From Kosakonia sp. H02 (GTDB lineage Bacteria; Pseudomonadota; Gammaproteobacteria; Enterobacterales; Enterobacteriaceae): 64,000 nucleotides of DNA. Of the stretch, positions 49,729 to 63,907 are shown one piece after another. Each line of letters begins with the position of its first letter. Position 1 is the first letter of the stretch. The translations under genes were made by a program, and so were the position numbers. The stretch is taken from assembly GCA_030704225.1 (NCBI GenBank), contig CP131915.1, positions 2,542,001-2,606,000 on the forward strand, given 5' to 3'. The notes under the pieces are model-generated. The model was given only the letters and a program-made list of their open reading frames with translations, was not told the origin of the DNA and made no database searches.

Positions 49729-49999
49729 ATTAACACCCTATGATCCTGCTGTGGCTCTGATAAATGATGAGGCAATCTCGGTTTTTATGGCGGACGCGCT
49801 GGAAACGGGCGATGCGGCTTACATAGCCAGGGCATTAGGCGTAGTGGCGCGAGCAAAAGGTATGGCGCAAGTTGCTACAGAAACCGGATTATCTCGCGAA
49901 CAGCTGTATCGCTCTTTCAGTGAAAAAGGTAACCCAACGCTGAAAACAACCCTGGCCGTAATGAAAGCTCTGGGTATTGGCCTGACGGTAAAACGTTAA
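49721..49999 (+). CDS. HigA-like antitoxin with HTH domain
   Basis: A 92-residue protein matching the 'addiction module antidote' family: MSKLTPYDPAVALINDEAISVFMADALETGD (toxin-binding start), then a Cro/CI-type helix-turn-helix MAQVATETGLSREQLYRSFSEKGNPTLKTTLAVMKALG. It should neutralise the toxin encoded upstream and bind the palindrome at 49385-49400. The start at 49721 overlaps the toxin stop. Confidence 0.9.
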   Translation: MSKLTPYDPAVALINDEAISVFMADALETGDAAYIARALGVVARAKGMAQVATETGLSREQLYRSFSEKGNPTLKTTLAVMKALGIGLTVKR

Positions 50000-50000
50000 C

Positions 50001-50022
50001 CACCGTGCCCGCAGGCACGGCG
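50001..50022. terminator. Hairpin between antitoxin and yjbB
   Basis: CCGTGCC-CGCA-GGCACGG (50003-50020) is a perfect stem between convergent genes; no U tract on either side, so strength is uncertain. Confidence 0.5.
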
Positions 50023-50029
50023 GGGATGA

Positions 50030-51658
50030 CTATGTGTTGCGGGCTTCATCTTCGTCCGGCTGTTCCAGCACGCTGTACGCCACAGAACAGAAGAGCGAGT
50101 TAAGGCGTTTCATATCGCCCAGTAAACCGAGGTGCAGCGAGCTGGTTTCAATACTTTGCACGTTTTGTTGATGCAGCCTGTCAACATGCGCATGCGCGTA
50201 GCGGCGGTTCATTATGCGAAAACGATGCTTGCTGCGACGCAGACGGCGAGCGCTAGTGACATCGCCGGAAAAGAAGACCGACATGGCCAGTTTTAAATTG
50301 CTGAGCAGCTGTTCATGCAGCGCATCCAGCTCTTTCAGCCCCTCGACAGAGAAAGCGCGCCGCGCCGCCAGCGACTTGTCGGCGATCTCGCTGCCCATCC
50401 GCTCGATGATATCGGACGCCTGCTCAAGGTTGAGGGACATTTCGATAATCTCCGCCCAGCGTTTGGACTCCTCTTCCGCCAGTTCGTCTTTAGGCATCCG
50501 CGCGAGATAGAGTTTGATTGCCGTATAGAGCACGTTGATGTCATCAGCCTGTTTGCGTAGCTCTTTTTCCTGACGCGGCTCGCCGTGCATAACTTTATGC
50601 AGCCCTTCGAGCATCAGCTCCATCGCATCACCTATGCGCAACGTTTCCCGCGCGGCATTTGCCAGCGCCAGCGTCGGTGTATCAAGTGCGGAACTGTCGA
50701 GATGCTTCGGTTTAAGACGCGTGTCCAGCTCCGGTACTTCGCGAATAATGCGCTTACAGAACTTCGCCATCGAGCCGGCAAACGGCACCATCATCAGGCA
50801 GCGGATCAGGTTGTAAAAGACGTGAAAATAGATAACCAACTCCGCTTCCGGCAGCGGTAATTTCTGCATTGCGCTCGCCAGAACGTGGACAAACGGCAGG
50901 ATAATCAGGCTGCCCACCAGCTTAAACAGTAAGCTGCCGAGTGCCACGCGGCGGGCGGCAGCATTTGCGCCGCTGTTATTGAGCATTGCCAACAGGCCCG
51001 AACCGAGGTTGGCGCCAATCACCAGACACAGCGCCACCGGGAACGAGATAATGCCCGCCGTGGTCAAGGTTGCCGTCAACAATACGGCCGCCAGGCTGGA
51101 ATAACTGATAATGGCGAATACCGCGCCAATTAACGCATCCAGCATAATATCGCCGGTCAGCGAGGCAAAAATAACCTGTACGCCATTCGCCTGGGTGATG
51201 GGCGTCACCGCCTGCACTATCAACTCCAGCGCCAGCAGAATCAGCCCGAGACCGATGCTCACACGCCCAAGCTGGCCTTCACGGGTTTGCTTGCGCCCGA
51301 GGAAGAAAATCACACCAACAAAAATCAGCAGCGGCGAAAGCCAGGAGAGATCGAAGGTCAACACGCGCGCCATTAACGCGGTCCCCACATCGGCACCCAG
51401 CACAATCACCAGCGCTGGCGTCAGCGCCACCAGATCCTGAGCGACAAACGAGGTGACCAGCATGGTAGTGGCATTACTGCTTTGCACCAGCGCGGTCACA
51501 CCAATGCCCGCGCAGAAGGCGAGCGGTTTTTTTTCAACACTCCGACTCAGGACAGTGCGTAAGCGCGCGCCAAAGACGCGCATAACGCCAGTACGCACAA
51601 TGTGCGTTCCCCACACCAGCAAAGCCACGGCAGAAAGAAGATGAAGCAAAGTCAGCAC
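50030..51658 (-). CDS. yjbB: YjbB, Na/Pi cotransporter-family protein
   Basis: 542 residues. The N-terminal half is a NptA/PNaS-type membrane domain with the repeated QSSNATTM and SYSSLAAVLL motifs; the C-terminal part (from about 340) is a PhoU-like helical domain. E. coli YjbB exports phosphate. Single gene. Confidence 0.95.
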   Translation of the reverse strand: MLTLLHLLSAVALLVWGTHIVRTGVMRVFGARLRTVLSRSVEKKPLAFCAGIGVTALVQSSNATTMLVTSFVAQDLVALTPALVIVLGADVGTALMARVLTFDLSWLSPLLIFVGVIFFLGRKQTREGQLGRVSIGLGLILLALELIVQAVTPITQANGVQVIFASLTGDIMLDALIGAVFAIISYSSLAAVLLTATLTTAGIISFPVALCLVIGANLGSGLLAMLNNSGANAAARRVALGSLLFKLVGSLIILPFVHVLASAMQKLPLPEAELVIYFHVFYNLIRCLMMVPFAGSMAKFCKRIIREVPELDTRLKPKHLDSSALDTPTLALANAARETLRIGDAMELMLEGLHKVMHGEPRQEKELRKQADDINVLYTAIKLYLARMPKDELAEEESKRWAEIIEMSLNLEQASDIIERMGSEIADKSLAARRAFSVEGLKELDALHEQLLSNLKLAMSVFFSGDVTSARRLRRSKHRFRIMNRRYAHAHVDRLHQQNVQSIETSSLHLGLLGDMKRLNSLFCSVAYSVLEQPDEDEARNT

Positions 51659-51822
51659 AGAATCAGTTCCTCCTTATCGTTATGCGTTGTCCGTTATCTA
51701 TTGCGATAACATCAACATTATTAAGCAAGTATAAGGCGTTAAACCGGAGAGGGGCGCAGGACGTATGTTAAGCGCCCTGCGAGTTGTAAGAAAAAATGAC
51801 GGTTTTGTGACAGATCAGCGAT

Positions 51823-52296
51823 TTAATGATGCGCAGTGATGGCGGCATCGGTATGGGGATTGCCGTTGCATTTCGCCCACACCACCGAGGCGATTTTTAA
51901 CGCTTCTGACAGTATAAACAGCACGATGGCTCCCCACGCCGAGCTAAAGCCAGTGAAATGCATCATCAGCGGGATCAACGCGACAGAGCATTTCAGGGAA
52001 AACAGACGGGCAATTTCCTGCACAATAAAAAATGCAGTATTAATTTTCTTTTTCGCAATAAACGACCACGCAGAGAAAATCAACGACACAATTAACGCGA
52101 TATTGATAAAAAACATTATTTGAATTAAGCCACCCGCAAAGCCGCTTACGCCTAACTGTGGGTAATGAGTATAGAAATTACTTATATCAGAATAAAAAGG
52201 GACGCCGCCGTTTTGCAGGGAAAAGAAAACATAACCCGCCAACGCCAATACATCCATGAGGCCCCAAAATACGAATAGCTTATTTCTTAAATTCAT
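51823..52296 (-). CDS. Four-helix membrane protein, unknown (possible immunity partner)
   Basis: 157 residues with four clear hydrophobic helices: LFVFWGLMDVLALAGYVFF, GLIQIMFFINIALIVSLIFSAW, FSLKCSVALIPLMMHF and WGAIVLFILSEALKIASVVW. I do not recognise the family. The ATG at 52296 is preceded by AAGGGA at good distance; the ATG at 52305 abuts that site. It overlaps the upstream gene's end by 17 bases, so the two are translated together. Size and layout resemble membrane immunity proteins of toxin pairs, but that is only inference. Confidence 0.65.
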   Translation of the reverse strand: MNLRNKLFVFWGLMDVLALAGYVFFSLQNGGVPFYSDISNFYTHYPQLGVSGFAGGLIQIMFFINIALIVSLIFSAWSFIAKKKINTAFFIVQEIARLFSLKCSVALIPLMMHFTGFSSAWGAIVLFILSEALKIASVVWAKCNGNPHTDAAITAHH

Positions 52297-53089
52297 AATC
52301 TTCATCCCTTACGCCTGGAATCCATTGCCATGATTTACCCGACTGCGTCCAGGCATCATCACCTTCAAGGTATTTCTGATAAACAGACCGCTTTTCACCA
52401 TAGCGCCTGATCACCGAACGATTATAGAGGATTTCCCGCGTATCCGACGTCACGCTTGTCGGAATGGGTGTCCAGAGCTGAATTTTGTCCCGCGAGGTAT
52501 TCATATAATCTTTACCGTCAGAACCGAATACGCGTCCCTCTTCCCCCATGTTGGTCGCCCGGTTGATAAGCATTACCGCTGCGTTTTTCGCGCCGTGGAA
52601 GTCCGTCTCGCTGGTTTTCCAGTAGCCGGGGCCATACTCCGGCGTGACCGGCACAAAGCTGCTGCGGGTCGGGGCTGGCCGCCCATGCATCGCCACGCTG
52701 TCCTTAAACCCGTTCAATATGGTTCTGATAAAAACGGCGTTAAATGACAGGCCCTGTACGCAAAACAGCTCTGCGCTCTCGGAAATAAAGAATGGGTAAT
52801 AGAAGCGATTGCGGGTGCTGACATTCGGGCGAACCACCACCACGATGCCTTTATCGACCAGGCTATCAATATATTTTTCTTTTTGATGGCCCAGCGGATC
52901 GTGCGGTAAACCATATTTAAAACCGTGGTGCTGCTTAATGCTGTAGCCATCAATACTGCCCAACACATTATTCGGGCTGCTTTCGATGAAATACTCTTTT
53001 CTGATTATGTTTTTGGCGATATCTGGAGCCAGAATATTTTCATAATCTTTCGGCAGTAGATTTCGTTTTCTAATATCATAAATATCCAT
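52280..53089 (-). CDS. Hypothetical soluble protein, unknown (possible effector)
   Basis: 269 residues, no signal peptide, no membrane helix. I do not recognise it. The first 40 residues are charged and helical, followed by a His-rich part (YSIKQHHGFKYGLPHDPLGHQ, residues about 49-69), a hydrophobic stretch (SAELFCVQGLSFNAVFIRTIL) and a C-terminal region rich in aromatic and charged residues (DAWTQSGKSWQWIPGVRD). It overlaps the membrane protein gene downstream. The pair lies in an A+T-rich stretch between yjbB and metH, where E. coli has no such genes, suggesting transfer. Confidence 0.65.
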   Translation of the reverse strand: MDIYDIRKRNLLPKDYENILAPDIAKNIIRKEYFIESSPNNVLGSIDGYSIKQHHGFKYGLPHDPLGHQKEKYIDSLVDKGIVVVVRPNVSTRNRFYYPFFISESAELFCVQGLSFNAVFIRTILNGFKDSVAMHGRPAPTRSSFVPVTPEYGPGYWKTSETDFHGAKNAAVMLINRATNMGEEGRVFGSDGKDYMNTSRDKIQLWTPIPTSVTSDTREILYNRSVIRRYGEKRSVYQKYLEGDDAWTQSGKSWQWIPGVRDEDYEFKK

Positions 53090-53282
53090 TTTATAATACC
53101 TACATTCAATAGATGACAGCTAAATGAACCGCAAAAGAGTAAGCAACCTTGCTTTCAAACTTGCCCATCATACGCATGAAGAGGAACAAGGGTCTAAGAA
53201 AACATTTTATTTTAAGAATGTTCTTAGTTTCAATTTATATTATGTTTGCTTCAAGCCTGTTTCGTGGAAATTAAATAATAAA

Positions 53283-53309
53283 GAAACGGGGCACATAAAA
53301 TGCCCCGTG
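53283..53309 (-). terminator. Rho-independent terminator of metH
   Basis: ACGGGGCA (53286-53293) pairs with TGCCCCGT (53301-53308) just after the metH stop; on the minus strand the run TTTCTTTATT follows. Confidence 0.88.
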
Positions 53310-53313
53310 AAAT

Positions 53314-57000
<3,687 letters not shown>

Positions 57001-57156
57001 ACTTACTCCCGACGAGGCTCAAACAGGCCAAAAGGCCAGCAGGACATACTGGCATAAAGTGACAGAGCGGAAAAGCGACACGGGGTTAACATGAGAGAAG
57101 TTCAGCATCACTCATCCGATCAGTCGTCTTCAGAGTTACGTTATACTCTGGCAAAA

Positions 57157-57174
57157 CGAAAACTATTTCCACGA
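57157..57174. promoter_or_regulatory. Possible IclR autoregulatory site
   Basis: CGAAAACTATTTCCACG lies about 20 bases before the iclR start and shares GAAA-C-ATTTCC with the aceB upstream region (63930-63943). IclR is known to repress its own gene in E. coli. Confidence 0.45.
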
Positions 57175-57192
57175 TACAGAAAAGGAGCCGCT

Positions 57193-58017
57193 ATGGTCGC
57201 ATCCGTTCCCGCTAAACGAGGCAGAAAAGCCACCGCGCCCGCAACGCCCGCTGGCGGGCAAGTTCAGTCGTTAACGCGTGGCCTGAAATTACTGGAATGG
57301 ATCGCCGAATCACACGGCAGTGTCGCGCTGACGGAGCTGGCGCAGCAAGCGGGTTTACCTAATTCAACCACCCATCGTCTGCTAACCACCATGCAACAGT
57401 TGGGGTTCGTCCGCCAGGTGGGTGAGCTGGGTCACTGGTCGGTGGGCGCGCATGCGTTTGTCGTCGGCAGCAGTTTTCTGCAAAGCCGCAACCTGATGGC
57501 GATTGTCCACCCGATTCTGCGCAAATTGATGGAAGAGTCCGGGGAGACGGTCAACCTGGCGGTGCTCGATAAGAGCGATCATCAGGCCATTATTATCGAT
57601 CAGGTGCAGTGTACCCAGTTGATGCGCATGTCCGCGCCGATTGGCGGTAAACTGCCGATGCACGCTTCCGGCGCGGGAAAAGCGTTTTTATCGCGGCTGG
57701 ATGATGAACACGTTGCCAGCCTGCTGCACCGCCAGGGGCTGCATGCTTATACCCCTGCGACGCTGGTGTCGCCGCTGCATCTGAAAGAGGATCTTGCCCA
57801 GACGCGCAAGCGGGGTTATTCGTTTGATGATGAAGAGCATGCGCTGGGTCTGCGCTGTGTGGCGGCCTGCATCTTTGATGAGCACGGCGAGCCGTTCGCC
57901 GCGATCTCCATTTCCGGGCCGATTTCACGCATTACCGACGATCGCGTGACAGAACTGGGCGCCATGGTGATCCGCGCAGCGAAAGAGGTGACGCTGGCTT
58001 ACGGCGGAATGCGCTAA
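57193..58017 (+). CDS. iclR: Acetate operon repressor IclR
   Basis: Represses aceBAK; glyoxylate and pyruvate modulate it. 274 residues as in E. coli: basic N-terminal tail (AKRGRKA), winged helix (ALTELAQQAGLPNSTTHRLLTTMQQLGF) and effector domain (MRMSAPIGGKLPMHASGAGKAFL). AAAGGAG precedes the ATG at 57193. Confidence 0.97.
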   Translation: MVASVPAKRGRKATAPATPAGGQVQSLTRGLKLLEWIAESHGSVALTELAQQAGLPNSTTHRLLTTMQQLGFVRQVGELGHWSVGAHAFVVGSSFLQSRNLMAIVHPILRKLMEESGETVNLAVLDKSDHQAIIIDQVQCTQLMRMSAPIGGKLPMHASGAGKAFLSRLDDEHVASLLHRQGLHAYTPATLVSPLHLKEDLAQTRKRGYSFDDEEHALGLRCVAACIFDEHGEPFAAISISGPISRITDDRVTELGAMVIRAAKEVTLAYGGMR

Positions 58018-58134
58018 CGCGCAAAGAGTTCTCTTAATCGTTGCGAGCACTCTCGCAGGTTACGCAAGGGATCTCTCATTGTTGTCCCCCTCAGGCGGTG
58101 GCAAGTTGGCGGCACTGCCATTCCTGAGGTTCTT

Positions 58135-59154
58135 ATGATTAAGCGTAACGCCCGTATTATTGCCGCCATGCTGTTGGGGCTGCCCATTTCTGCCCTGGCA
58201 CATGTTAAATGGTTCGTGAATTATGACGCCAGTATACCGCCTGAATCCCTGACGTTTATTGCCAGTTCACTGAGTTTCTGGGCCTTGCTGGCTTTCGCGA
58301 CCGTCGTGATTTTTGCCACCTCCGTGGCTGACCGCAAAATCCCTTCGCTTCCCGAGCGCCCTCGTTTTCAACCGCTGATCGCACAGGCCCATCTTTCGGT
58401 TCCTGCCATTATGCGCTGGGGGACGGGTGCGTTTTTCCTGGTGCTGGGCGTGTTTTACCCGGATGTAATCCTGACGCCTGAGCTTATCGTCGCGAATCCG
58501 TGGCTGACGTATCTTCATCTCGCCATTGCGCTAACCGCCGTGACCCGAAAAACTAGTTTTATCGCCGGGATGCTGATCCTTTTTCTCTATAGCTACGCAG
58601 TTCAGCTGTATGGCGCGTTTCATATGCTGGATTACCTGCTATTTGTTGCGATTTCCATCTACCTGATTACCCAGACTTTCTTGTCAGCGACAGACGATGG
58701 CTGGGTGCTACCTTTCCTGCGTCTGATCCTGTGTTACTCGTTTCTGTGGGGCGGCATTGAAAAGTTTATGCAGCCCAATTTGTATTATCAGTTGCTTGTC
58801 GATCATCCGTATCTGGCGATGGGACTGGACTGGGCGTTTTTTGTGCGCGGCTGCGGTTTTGTTGAGCTATGCCTGATTTGGCATATTTACAGCGGGAAAC
58901 TGGCAAGCTATGCGAGCATCGTGCTTTTCGCCCTGATTGCCGTGCTGGCGTTTATTCCGTTTGGTTTAACGGATGTGGTCGGTCATTTCGCCTTTATCGT
59001 CCCGTTAGTGGCGATTTTGCTCACGCCACGAGAAACGGTGCTGTTTCGTAGCGCAACCGCCAATACCGCCGCGTTTTTAGTGATGCTGCTGACCTTGCTG
59101 CTGATGGCTTCCCTGAGCTACTCGGTGTTGCAATTTAATACGCAAATGCATTAA
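58135..59154 (+). CDS. Multi-pass membrane protein, unknown
   Basis: 339 residues with a signal-like first segment ending LAHVKWFVNYD and about eight further hydrophobic helices. Two central stretches, LRLILCYSFLWGGIEKFMQPNLYY and FFVRGCGFVELCLIW, resemble DoxX-type quinone-reductase-like membrane proteins, but I cannot assign a family. It lies between iclR and aceK, where E. coli has arpA, and converges on aceK with 7 bases between stops. GAGG lies 5 bases before the ATG. Confidence 0.75.
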   Translation: MIKRNARIIAAMLLGLPISALAHVKWFVNYDASIPPESLTFIASSLSFWALLAFATVVIFATSVADRKIPSLPERPRFQPLIAQAHLSVPAIMRWGTGAFFLVLGVFYPDVILTPELIVANPWLTYLHLAIALTAVTRKTSFIAGMLILFLYSYAVQLYGAFHMLDYLLFVAISIYLITQTFLSATDDGWVLPFLRLILCYSFLWGGIEKFMQPNLYYQLLVDHPYLAMGLDWAFFVRGCGFVELCLIWHIYSGKLASYASIVLFALIAVLAFIPFGLTDVVGHFAFIVPLVAILLTPRETVLFRSATANTAAFLVMLLTLLLMASLSYSVLQFNTQMH

Positions 59155-59161
59155 CACCGGT

Positions 59162-60910
59162 TTACCCCACCTGCCGCAGCGCATCGTTGCCGAAGCGAAT
59201 ACTAAAACGCTGGCGCTTGCGGTAGGCGTAGACATCTTCCACATGACCCTGACGAATGCGCGCCTGCAAGCCACGCCAGTAGTCGGCGCGCAATAAATCC
59301 GCATGCATCTCTTCGAAGAGCGGACCAATGGCCGGGTCGGCGCAGAGCCAGTGGCGAAACTCCTGCGGAAAAACATCGCCCGGCGAGACGCTGTACCACG
59401 GCTCGGCGCTGAGTTCATCTTCCGGGTAACGCGGCGCGGGAATATCGCGGAAATTCACTTCAGTCATGTAGCAGATTTCGTCGTAGTCATAAAACACCAC
59501 CCGCCCGTGACGCGTAACGCCGAAGTTTTTGAACAGCATGTCGCCGGGAAAAATATTGGCCGCGGCCAGTTGGCGAATCGCGTTGCCGTACTCTTCCACC
59601 GCATCGCGCAATTGCTGGCCTTTCACCTGCTCGAACCAAATATTGAGCGGTACCATCCGGCGCTCAATATAGAGATGGCTGATGGCGATACGATCGCCAA
59701 GATCGGTGATTTTGCCCGGCGCTTGCTCCAGCAGCAGCGCCATTAGCGCCGGAGCAATCTGCCGTTTTTCCAGTACGAAGTTTTCGAACTCCTGCGTGTC
59801 GGCCATACGCCCAACGCGATCGTGCTCTTTCACCAGCTGGTAGCAGGCACGGACATGCGCGGCGGTCATCTCTTTTTGCGGCGGGAATACGTCTTTGATG
59901 ACCTTAAATACCCGGTCGAACCCCGGCAGCGTAAACACCAGCATCACCATGCCGCGAATGCCCGGCGCTTCAATAAATTGCTCATCGCTGTTGGCAACAA
60001 AGTTCAGATATTCGCGGTAACTCTCTGTTTTAGCGTGCTTCTGGCAACCAATCGCCATATAGAGTTCGGCGGTGGTTTTTCCCGGCAGGATTTCGCGCAG
60101 CCACTCAACGGTGGCAGCGGGCAATGGCGCATAAACCATAAAATAGGAACGGGCGAAACCAAATACGATGCTGGCTTCCGCATGGGTGGTCAGGCAGGTA
60201 TCGACAAACAGTTCACCCTCATCCGTGCGGTGGATCGGCAGCAGAAAAGGCAGCGTTGCCACTGGCGTGATGAGCTTACCCACCAGCCAGGCGGCTTTAT
60301 TGCGATAAAACAGTTCATTCGCCACTTGCAGATGAGACTGGCTGAGGATCTCTGCGCCAAAAGCATCGAGTAAATGCGCGGTGATATAGCTGACATCCCG
60401 CGCTTTATCCTGCCACGGCAGACGCAGGGGCAAATCGGACAAGACTTTAGCAAGCAGCGTTTCCCAGCCGCGCTCCGGCCAGAAGGCTTTCGACAGCGGG
60501 CGCGGAATGGTGCGAAAACGCCGTTCGGGCTGGGAGCTGAAGATAAAGAGCCGCTCGGGCGTCAGTGAGCGGTGATCGAACAGGCGACAATAGACAGAGT
60601 TAAAGAAGCTTTCGGCAATTTCAAAACGTGGGTAATCAGGCAGCAACTGCGTGTAGTGTTCTTTCACCCGCAACAGAAACTCCGCGTCCGGGCTTTGGCT
60701 GTCGGTGATACAGCGCAGTTGCTCCACTACCAGGCCGACGTGGTGATCATAGAGATGGATACGCTGTTTCATCGCCTGCTGGACGGCATGCCAGTCGGCC
60801 TGTTCAAAGCGTTGCTGCGCGCCGGAAGTCACCTCCAGAAAGCGCCCATACTGCGCGTCGAAACCTTGCAGGATGGTTTGGGCAATTAACAACTCCAGGC
60901 CACGCGACAT
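59162..60910 (-). CDS. aceK: Isocitrate dehydrogenase kinase/phosphatase
   Basis: Switches isocitrate dehydrogenase off and on by phosphorylation so carbon can enter the glyoxylate bypass. 582 residues; the N-terminal regulatory part starts [24 protein letters not shown] and the kinase core has [27 protein letters not shown] and [24 protein letters not shown] at 60910 follows GGGGGGAGA closely. Last gene of aceBAK. Confidence 0.96.
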   Translation of the reverse strand: MSRGLELLIAQTILQGFDAQYGRFLEVTSGAQQRFEQADWHAVQQAMKQRIHLYDHHVGLVVEQLRCITDSQSPDAEFLLRVKEHYTQLLPDYPRFEIAESFFNSVYCRLFDHRSLTPERLFIFSSQPERRFRTIPRPLSKAFWPERGWETLLAKVLSDLPLRLPWQDKARDVSYITAHLLDAFGAEILSQSHLQVANELFYRNKAAWLVGKLITPVATLPFLLPIHRTDEGELFVDTCLTTHAEASIVFGFARSYFMVYAPLPAATVEWLREILPGKTTAELYMAIGCQKHAKTESYREYLNFVANSDEQFIEAPGIRGMVMLVFTLPGFDRVFKVIKDVFPPQKEMTAAHVRACYQLVKEHDRVGRMADTQEFENFVLEKRQIAPALMALLLEQAPGKITDLGDRIAISHLYIERRMVPLNIWFEQVKGQQLRDAVEEYGNAIRQLAAANIFPGDMLFKNFGVTRHGRVVFYDYDEICYMTEVNFRDIPAPRYPEDELSAEPWYSVSPGDVFPQEFRHWLCADPAIGPLFEEMHADLLRADYWRGLQARIRQGHVEDVYAYRKRQRFSIRFGNDALRQVG

Positions 60911-60929
60911 TCTCCCCCCCGCGGTGAAG

Positions 60930-60962
60930 GCCAGCCGGATAAGCGCTACGCCATCCGGCGGC
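60930..60962. repeat. REP element in the aceA-aceK gap
   Basis: An imperfect palindrome starting GCCGGATAAGC and ending GCCATCCGGC at 60934-60959 has the classic REP form. The same gap carries REPs in E. coli, where they lower aceK relative to aceA. Confidence 0.85.
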
Positions 60963-60972
60963 TTATTCACAT

Positions 60973-62277
60973 TCAGAACTGCGCTTCTTCCGTCGACCCT
61001 GTCAGGGCAGTTACCGACGAGACGCCGCCCTGAATAATGGTGGTCACTTTGTCGAAATAGCCCGTTCCCACTTCCTGCTGATGAGAAACAAAGGTGTAGC
61101 CCTCTTTGCCAGCGGCAAATTCCGGCATCTGCACTTTTTCCACGTAGTGCTTCATTCCTTCGCCCTGCGCATAGGCATGCGCCAGATCGAACATGTTGAA
61201 CCACATACTGTGAATGCCCGCGAGGGTAATGAACTGGAATTTGTAGCCCATATCCGACAACTCTTGCTGGAAGCGAGAGATGGTGTTGTCGTCGAGGTTC
61301 TTTTTCCAGTTAAACGACGGAGAACAATTGTAGGCCAGCAGCTTGCCGGGGAATTTTGCGTGGATCGCCTCAGCAAAGCGGCGCGCCAGGTTGAGATCCG
61401 GCGTTGACGTTTCGCACCACACCAGGTCGGCATAAGGGGCGTAGGCCAACCCACGGCTGATTGCCTGTTCAACCCCGGCACGGGTGCGGTAGAAACCTTC
61501 ACTGGTGCGCTCACCGGTGATAAAGGCGCTGTCATACGGGTCACAATCGGAGGTGATCAGATCGGCGGCATCGGCGTCGGTTCGTGCAATTAACAGCGTC
61601 GGCACGCCAAGCACATCGGCAGCCAGACGCGCGGCCACCAGTTTTTGCACCGCTTCCTGCGTCGGAACCAGCACTTTGCCGCCCATATGGCCGCATTTTT
61701 TCACCGAGGCGAGCTGATCTTCGAAGTGAACGGCCGCTGCACCGGCTTCAATCATCGATTTCATCAGTTCAAAGGCGTTGAGTACGCCGCCAAAACCGGC
61801 TTCCGCATCGGCAACGATCGGCAGGAAATAATCGACAAAGCGCGGATCGTTCAGCTCGATACCGGATGACCACTGGATCTGATCCGCCCGGCGGAAGGTG
61901 TTATTGATGCGCTCTACAACCGAGGGCACGGAGTTTGCCGGGTAGAGGGATTGATCCGGGTACATGCTGGCAGCAAGGTTCGCATCTGCGGCGACCTGCC
62001 AGCCGGAAAGATACACGGCTTCGATGCCGGCTTTCGCCTGCTGCAAGGCTTGCCCGCCCGTCAACGCGCCGAGGCTGTTGATATAGCCTTTTTTCGATTC
62101 GCCATGCAGCAAACGCCACATTTTGGCCGCGCCAAGCTGCGCCAGGGTGCACTCCGGGTTCACCGAGCCGCGTAATTTCACCACCTCTTCGGCACTGTAC
62201 GGGCGGCGGATGCCCTCCCAGCGCGACTGAGTCCATTCCTGTTGCAGCTCTTCGATTTGTTGGGTACGGGTTTTCAT
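60973..62277 (-). CDS. aceA: Isocitrate lyase
   Basis: Splits isocitrate to glyoxylate and succinate. 434 residues as in E. coli; catalytic loop [17 protein letters not shown] with the active cysteine, and [12 protein letters not shown] are intact. The ATG at 62277 follows GGAG; the ATG at 62292 adds five unrelated residues. Confidence 0.98.
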   Translation of the reverse strand: MKTRTQQIEELQQEWTQSRWEGIRRPYSAEEVVKLRGSVNPECTLAQLGAAKMWRLLHGESKKGYINSLGALTGGQALQQAKAGIEAVYLSGWQVAADANLAASMYPDQSLYPANSVPSVVERINNTFRRADQIQWSSGIELNDPRFVDYFLPIVADAEAGFGGVLNAFELMKSMIEAGAAAVHFEDQLASVKKCGHMGGKVLVPTQEAVQKLVAARLAADVLGVPTLLIARTDADAADLITSDCDPYDSAFITGERTSEGFYRTRAGVEQAISRGLAYAPYADLVWCETSTPDLNLARRFAEAIHAKFPGKLLAYNCSPSFNWKKNLDDNTISRFQQELSDMGYKFQFITLAGIHSMWFNMFDLAHAYAQGEGMKHYVEKVQMPEFAAGKEGYTFVSHQQEVGTGYFDKVTTIIQGGVSSVTALTGSTEEAQF

Positions 62278-62305
62278 GTGCAGATGCTCCATTTTGTAGG
62301 GTGAG

Positions 62306-63907
62306 TTAAGCCAGCAAGCGGTAGCCCGGCAGGGTCAAGAAATCAATCAATTGCTCGGAAGTGGTTATTTGCTCCATCAGCCGCGCGGCATCATCAAAAC
62401 GCCCGCTGCTGTAACGGTGCTCACCCAGCTCTTCCTGAATGACCTGCATCTCTTCGGCCAGCATCTGGCGGAACAACGCCTTCGTCACCGGTTTGCCGTT
62501 GCTCAGCGTTTTTTCGTGGTGGATCCATTGCCAGATAGAGGTACGGGAAATTTCGGCGGTGGCGGCATCTTCCATCAGGCCGTAAATCGGTACGCAGCCG
62601 TTGCCGGAGATCCACGCTTCGATGTACTGCACCGCGACACGAATATTGGCGCGCATGCCCTCTTCGGTGCGTTCGCCTTCGCAAGGAGCCAGCAGATCGT
62701 CGGCGGTGATGGGCGCATCCTCTGCGCGGCTGACAAACAGTTGGTTTTTGTGTTCGCCCAGCGCCGCGTTAAACACCTCCATGACGGTATCGCCAAGGCC
62801 GGGATGCGCAATCCAGGTACCATCGTGGCCATTATTCGCCTCAAGCTGCTTGTCGGCTTTCACTTTGTTCAGCACCCAGTTATTGCGCTCGGTATCTTTG
62901 CTGGGAATAAACGCTGCCATGCCGCCCATAGCAAATGCGCCCCGGCGATGGCAGGTCTTGATCAGCAAACGGGAATAGGCGCTGAGGAAGGGTTTATCCA
63001 TCGTCACGACCTGGCGGTCTGGCAGTACGCGATCCGGGTAGTTTTTCAGCGTTTTGATATAGCTGAAGATGTAATCCCAACGCCCGCAGTTCAGCCCGAC
63101 AATATGATCGCGCAGCGCGTGGAGGATCTCATCCATCTGAAACACCGCTGGCAGGGTTTCAATCAACAGGGTGGCTTTAATCGTGCCGCGCGGCAGGTTA
63201 AAGCGATCTTCCGTAAAGCTAAAGACTTCACTCCACCAGGCCGCTTCTTGCCAGGATTGTGTTTTCGGCAGGTAAAAATAGGGGCCGCTACCTTTGGCGA
63301 GCAGGTTTTTATGGTTGTGGAAAAAGTAGAGGGCGAAGTCAAACAGGCTGCCGGGGATGGCTTCATCGCGCCAGGTGACATGTTTTTCTGGCAGATGTAA
63401 ACCACGCACGCGGCAAATCAGTACCGCTGGATTGGGCTTTAGTTGATAGATTTTACCGGCTTCATTGCTGTAACTGATGGTGCCGTTGACCGCATCTCGC
63501 AGGTTGATCTGCCCGTCGATTACTTTGTCCCAGTTCGGTGCCAGGGAATCTTCGAAATCCGCCATAAACACTTTTACATTCGCATTCAGGGCATTAATAA
63601 CCATTTTGCGTTCTACTGGCCCGGTTATCTCTACGCGGCGGTCCAGCAGATCGTTTGGAATGCCGCGGATCGTCCAGTCACTTTCACGTATGGAAGCCGT
63701 TTCCGAAATAAAATCAGGTAAGGTACCGTCATCAATTTGTTGTTGTTGGCGCTGGCGTGCCGCCAGGAGTTGATTGCGTTTTGGCGTAAAGCGCGTCACC
63801 AGCTCGCTCAGAAAGTCCACCGCAGCGGGCGTAAGGATTTGCTTCTCCTGCTCGCCATACGGCTGGGTAAAGGCCAGTTCATCGGATGTTGTCGCCTGTT
63901 GTGTCAT
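62306..63907 (-). CDS. aceB: Malate synthase A
   Basis: Condenses glyoxylate and acetyl-CoA to malate. 533 residues as in E. coli. Signature [35 protein letters not shown] and the catalytic [17 protein letters not shown] region are conserved. First gene of aceBAK, 28 bases before aceA. Confidence 0.98.
   Translation of the reverse strand: MTQQATTSDELAFTQPYGEQEKQILTPAAVDFLSELVTRFTPKRNQLLAARQRQQQQIDDGTLPDFISETASIRESDWTIRGIPNDLLDRRVEITGPVERKMVINALNANVKVFMADFEDSLAPNWDKVIDGQINLRDAVNGTISYSNEAGKIYQLKPNPAVLICRVRGLHLPEKHVTWRDEAIPGSLFDFALYFFHNHKNLLAKGSGPYFYLPKTQSWQEAAWWSEVFSFTEDRFNLPRGTIKATLLIETLPAVFQMDEILHALRDHIVGLNCGRWDYIFSYIKTLKNYPDRVLPDRQVVTMDKPFLSAYSRLLIKTCHRRGAFAMGGMAAFIPSKDTERNNWVLNKVKADKQLEANNGHDGTWIAHPGLGDTVMEVFNAALGEHKNQLFVSRAEDAPITADDLLAPCEGERTEEGMRANIRVAVQYIEAWISGNGCVPIYGLMEDAATAEISRTSIWQWIHHEKTLSNGKPVTKALFRQMLAEEMQVIQEELGEHRYSSGRFDDAARLMEQITTSEQLIDFLTLPGYRLLA

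Noticed and set aside
62351..63400. 349-codon open frame antisense to aceB
   Set aside because: Antisense shadow of a conserved gene; nothing supports translation.
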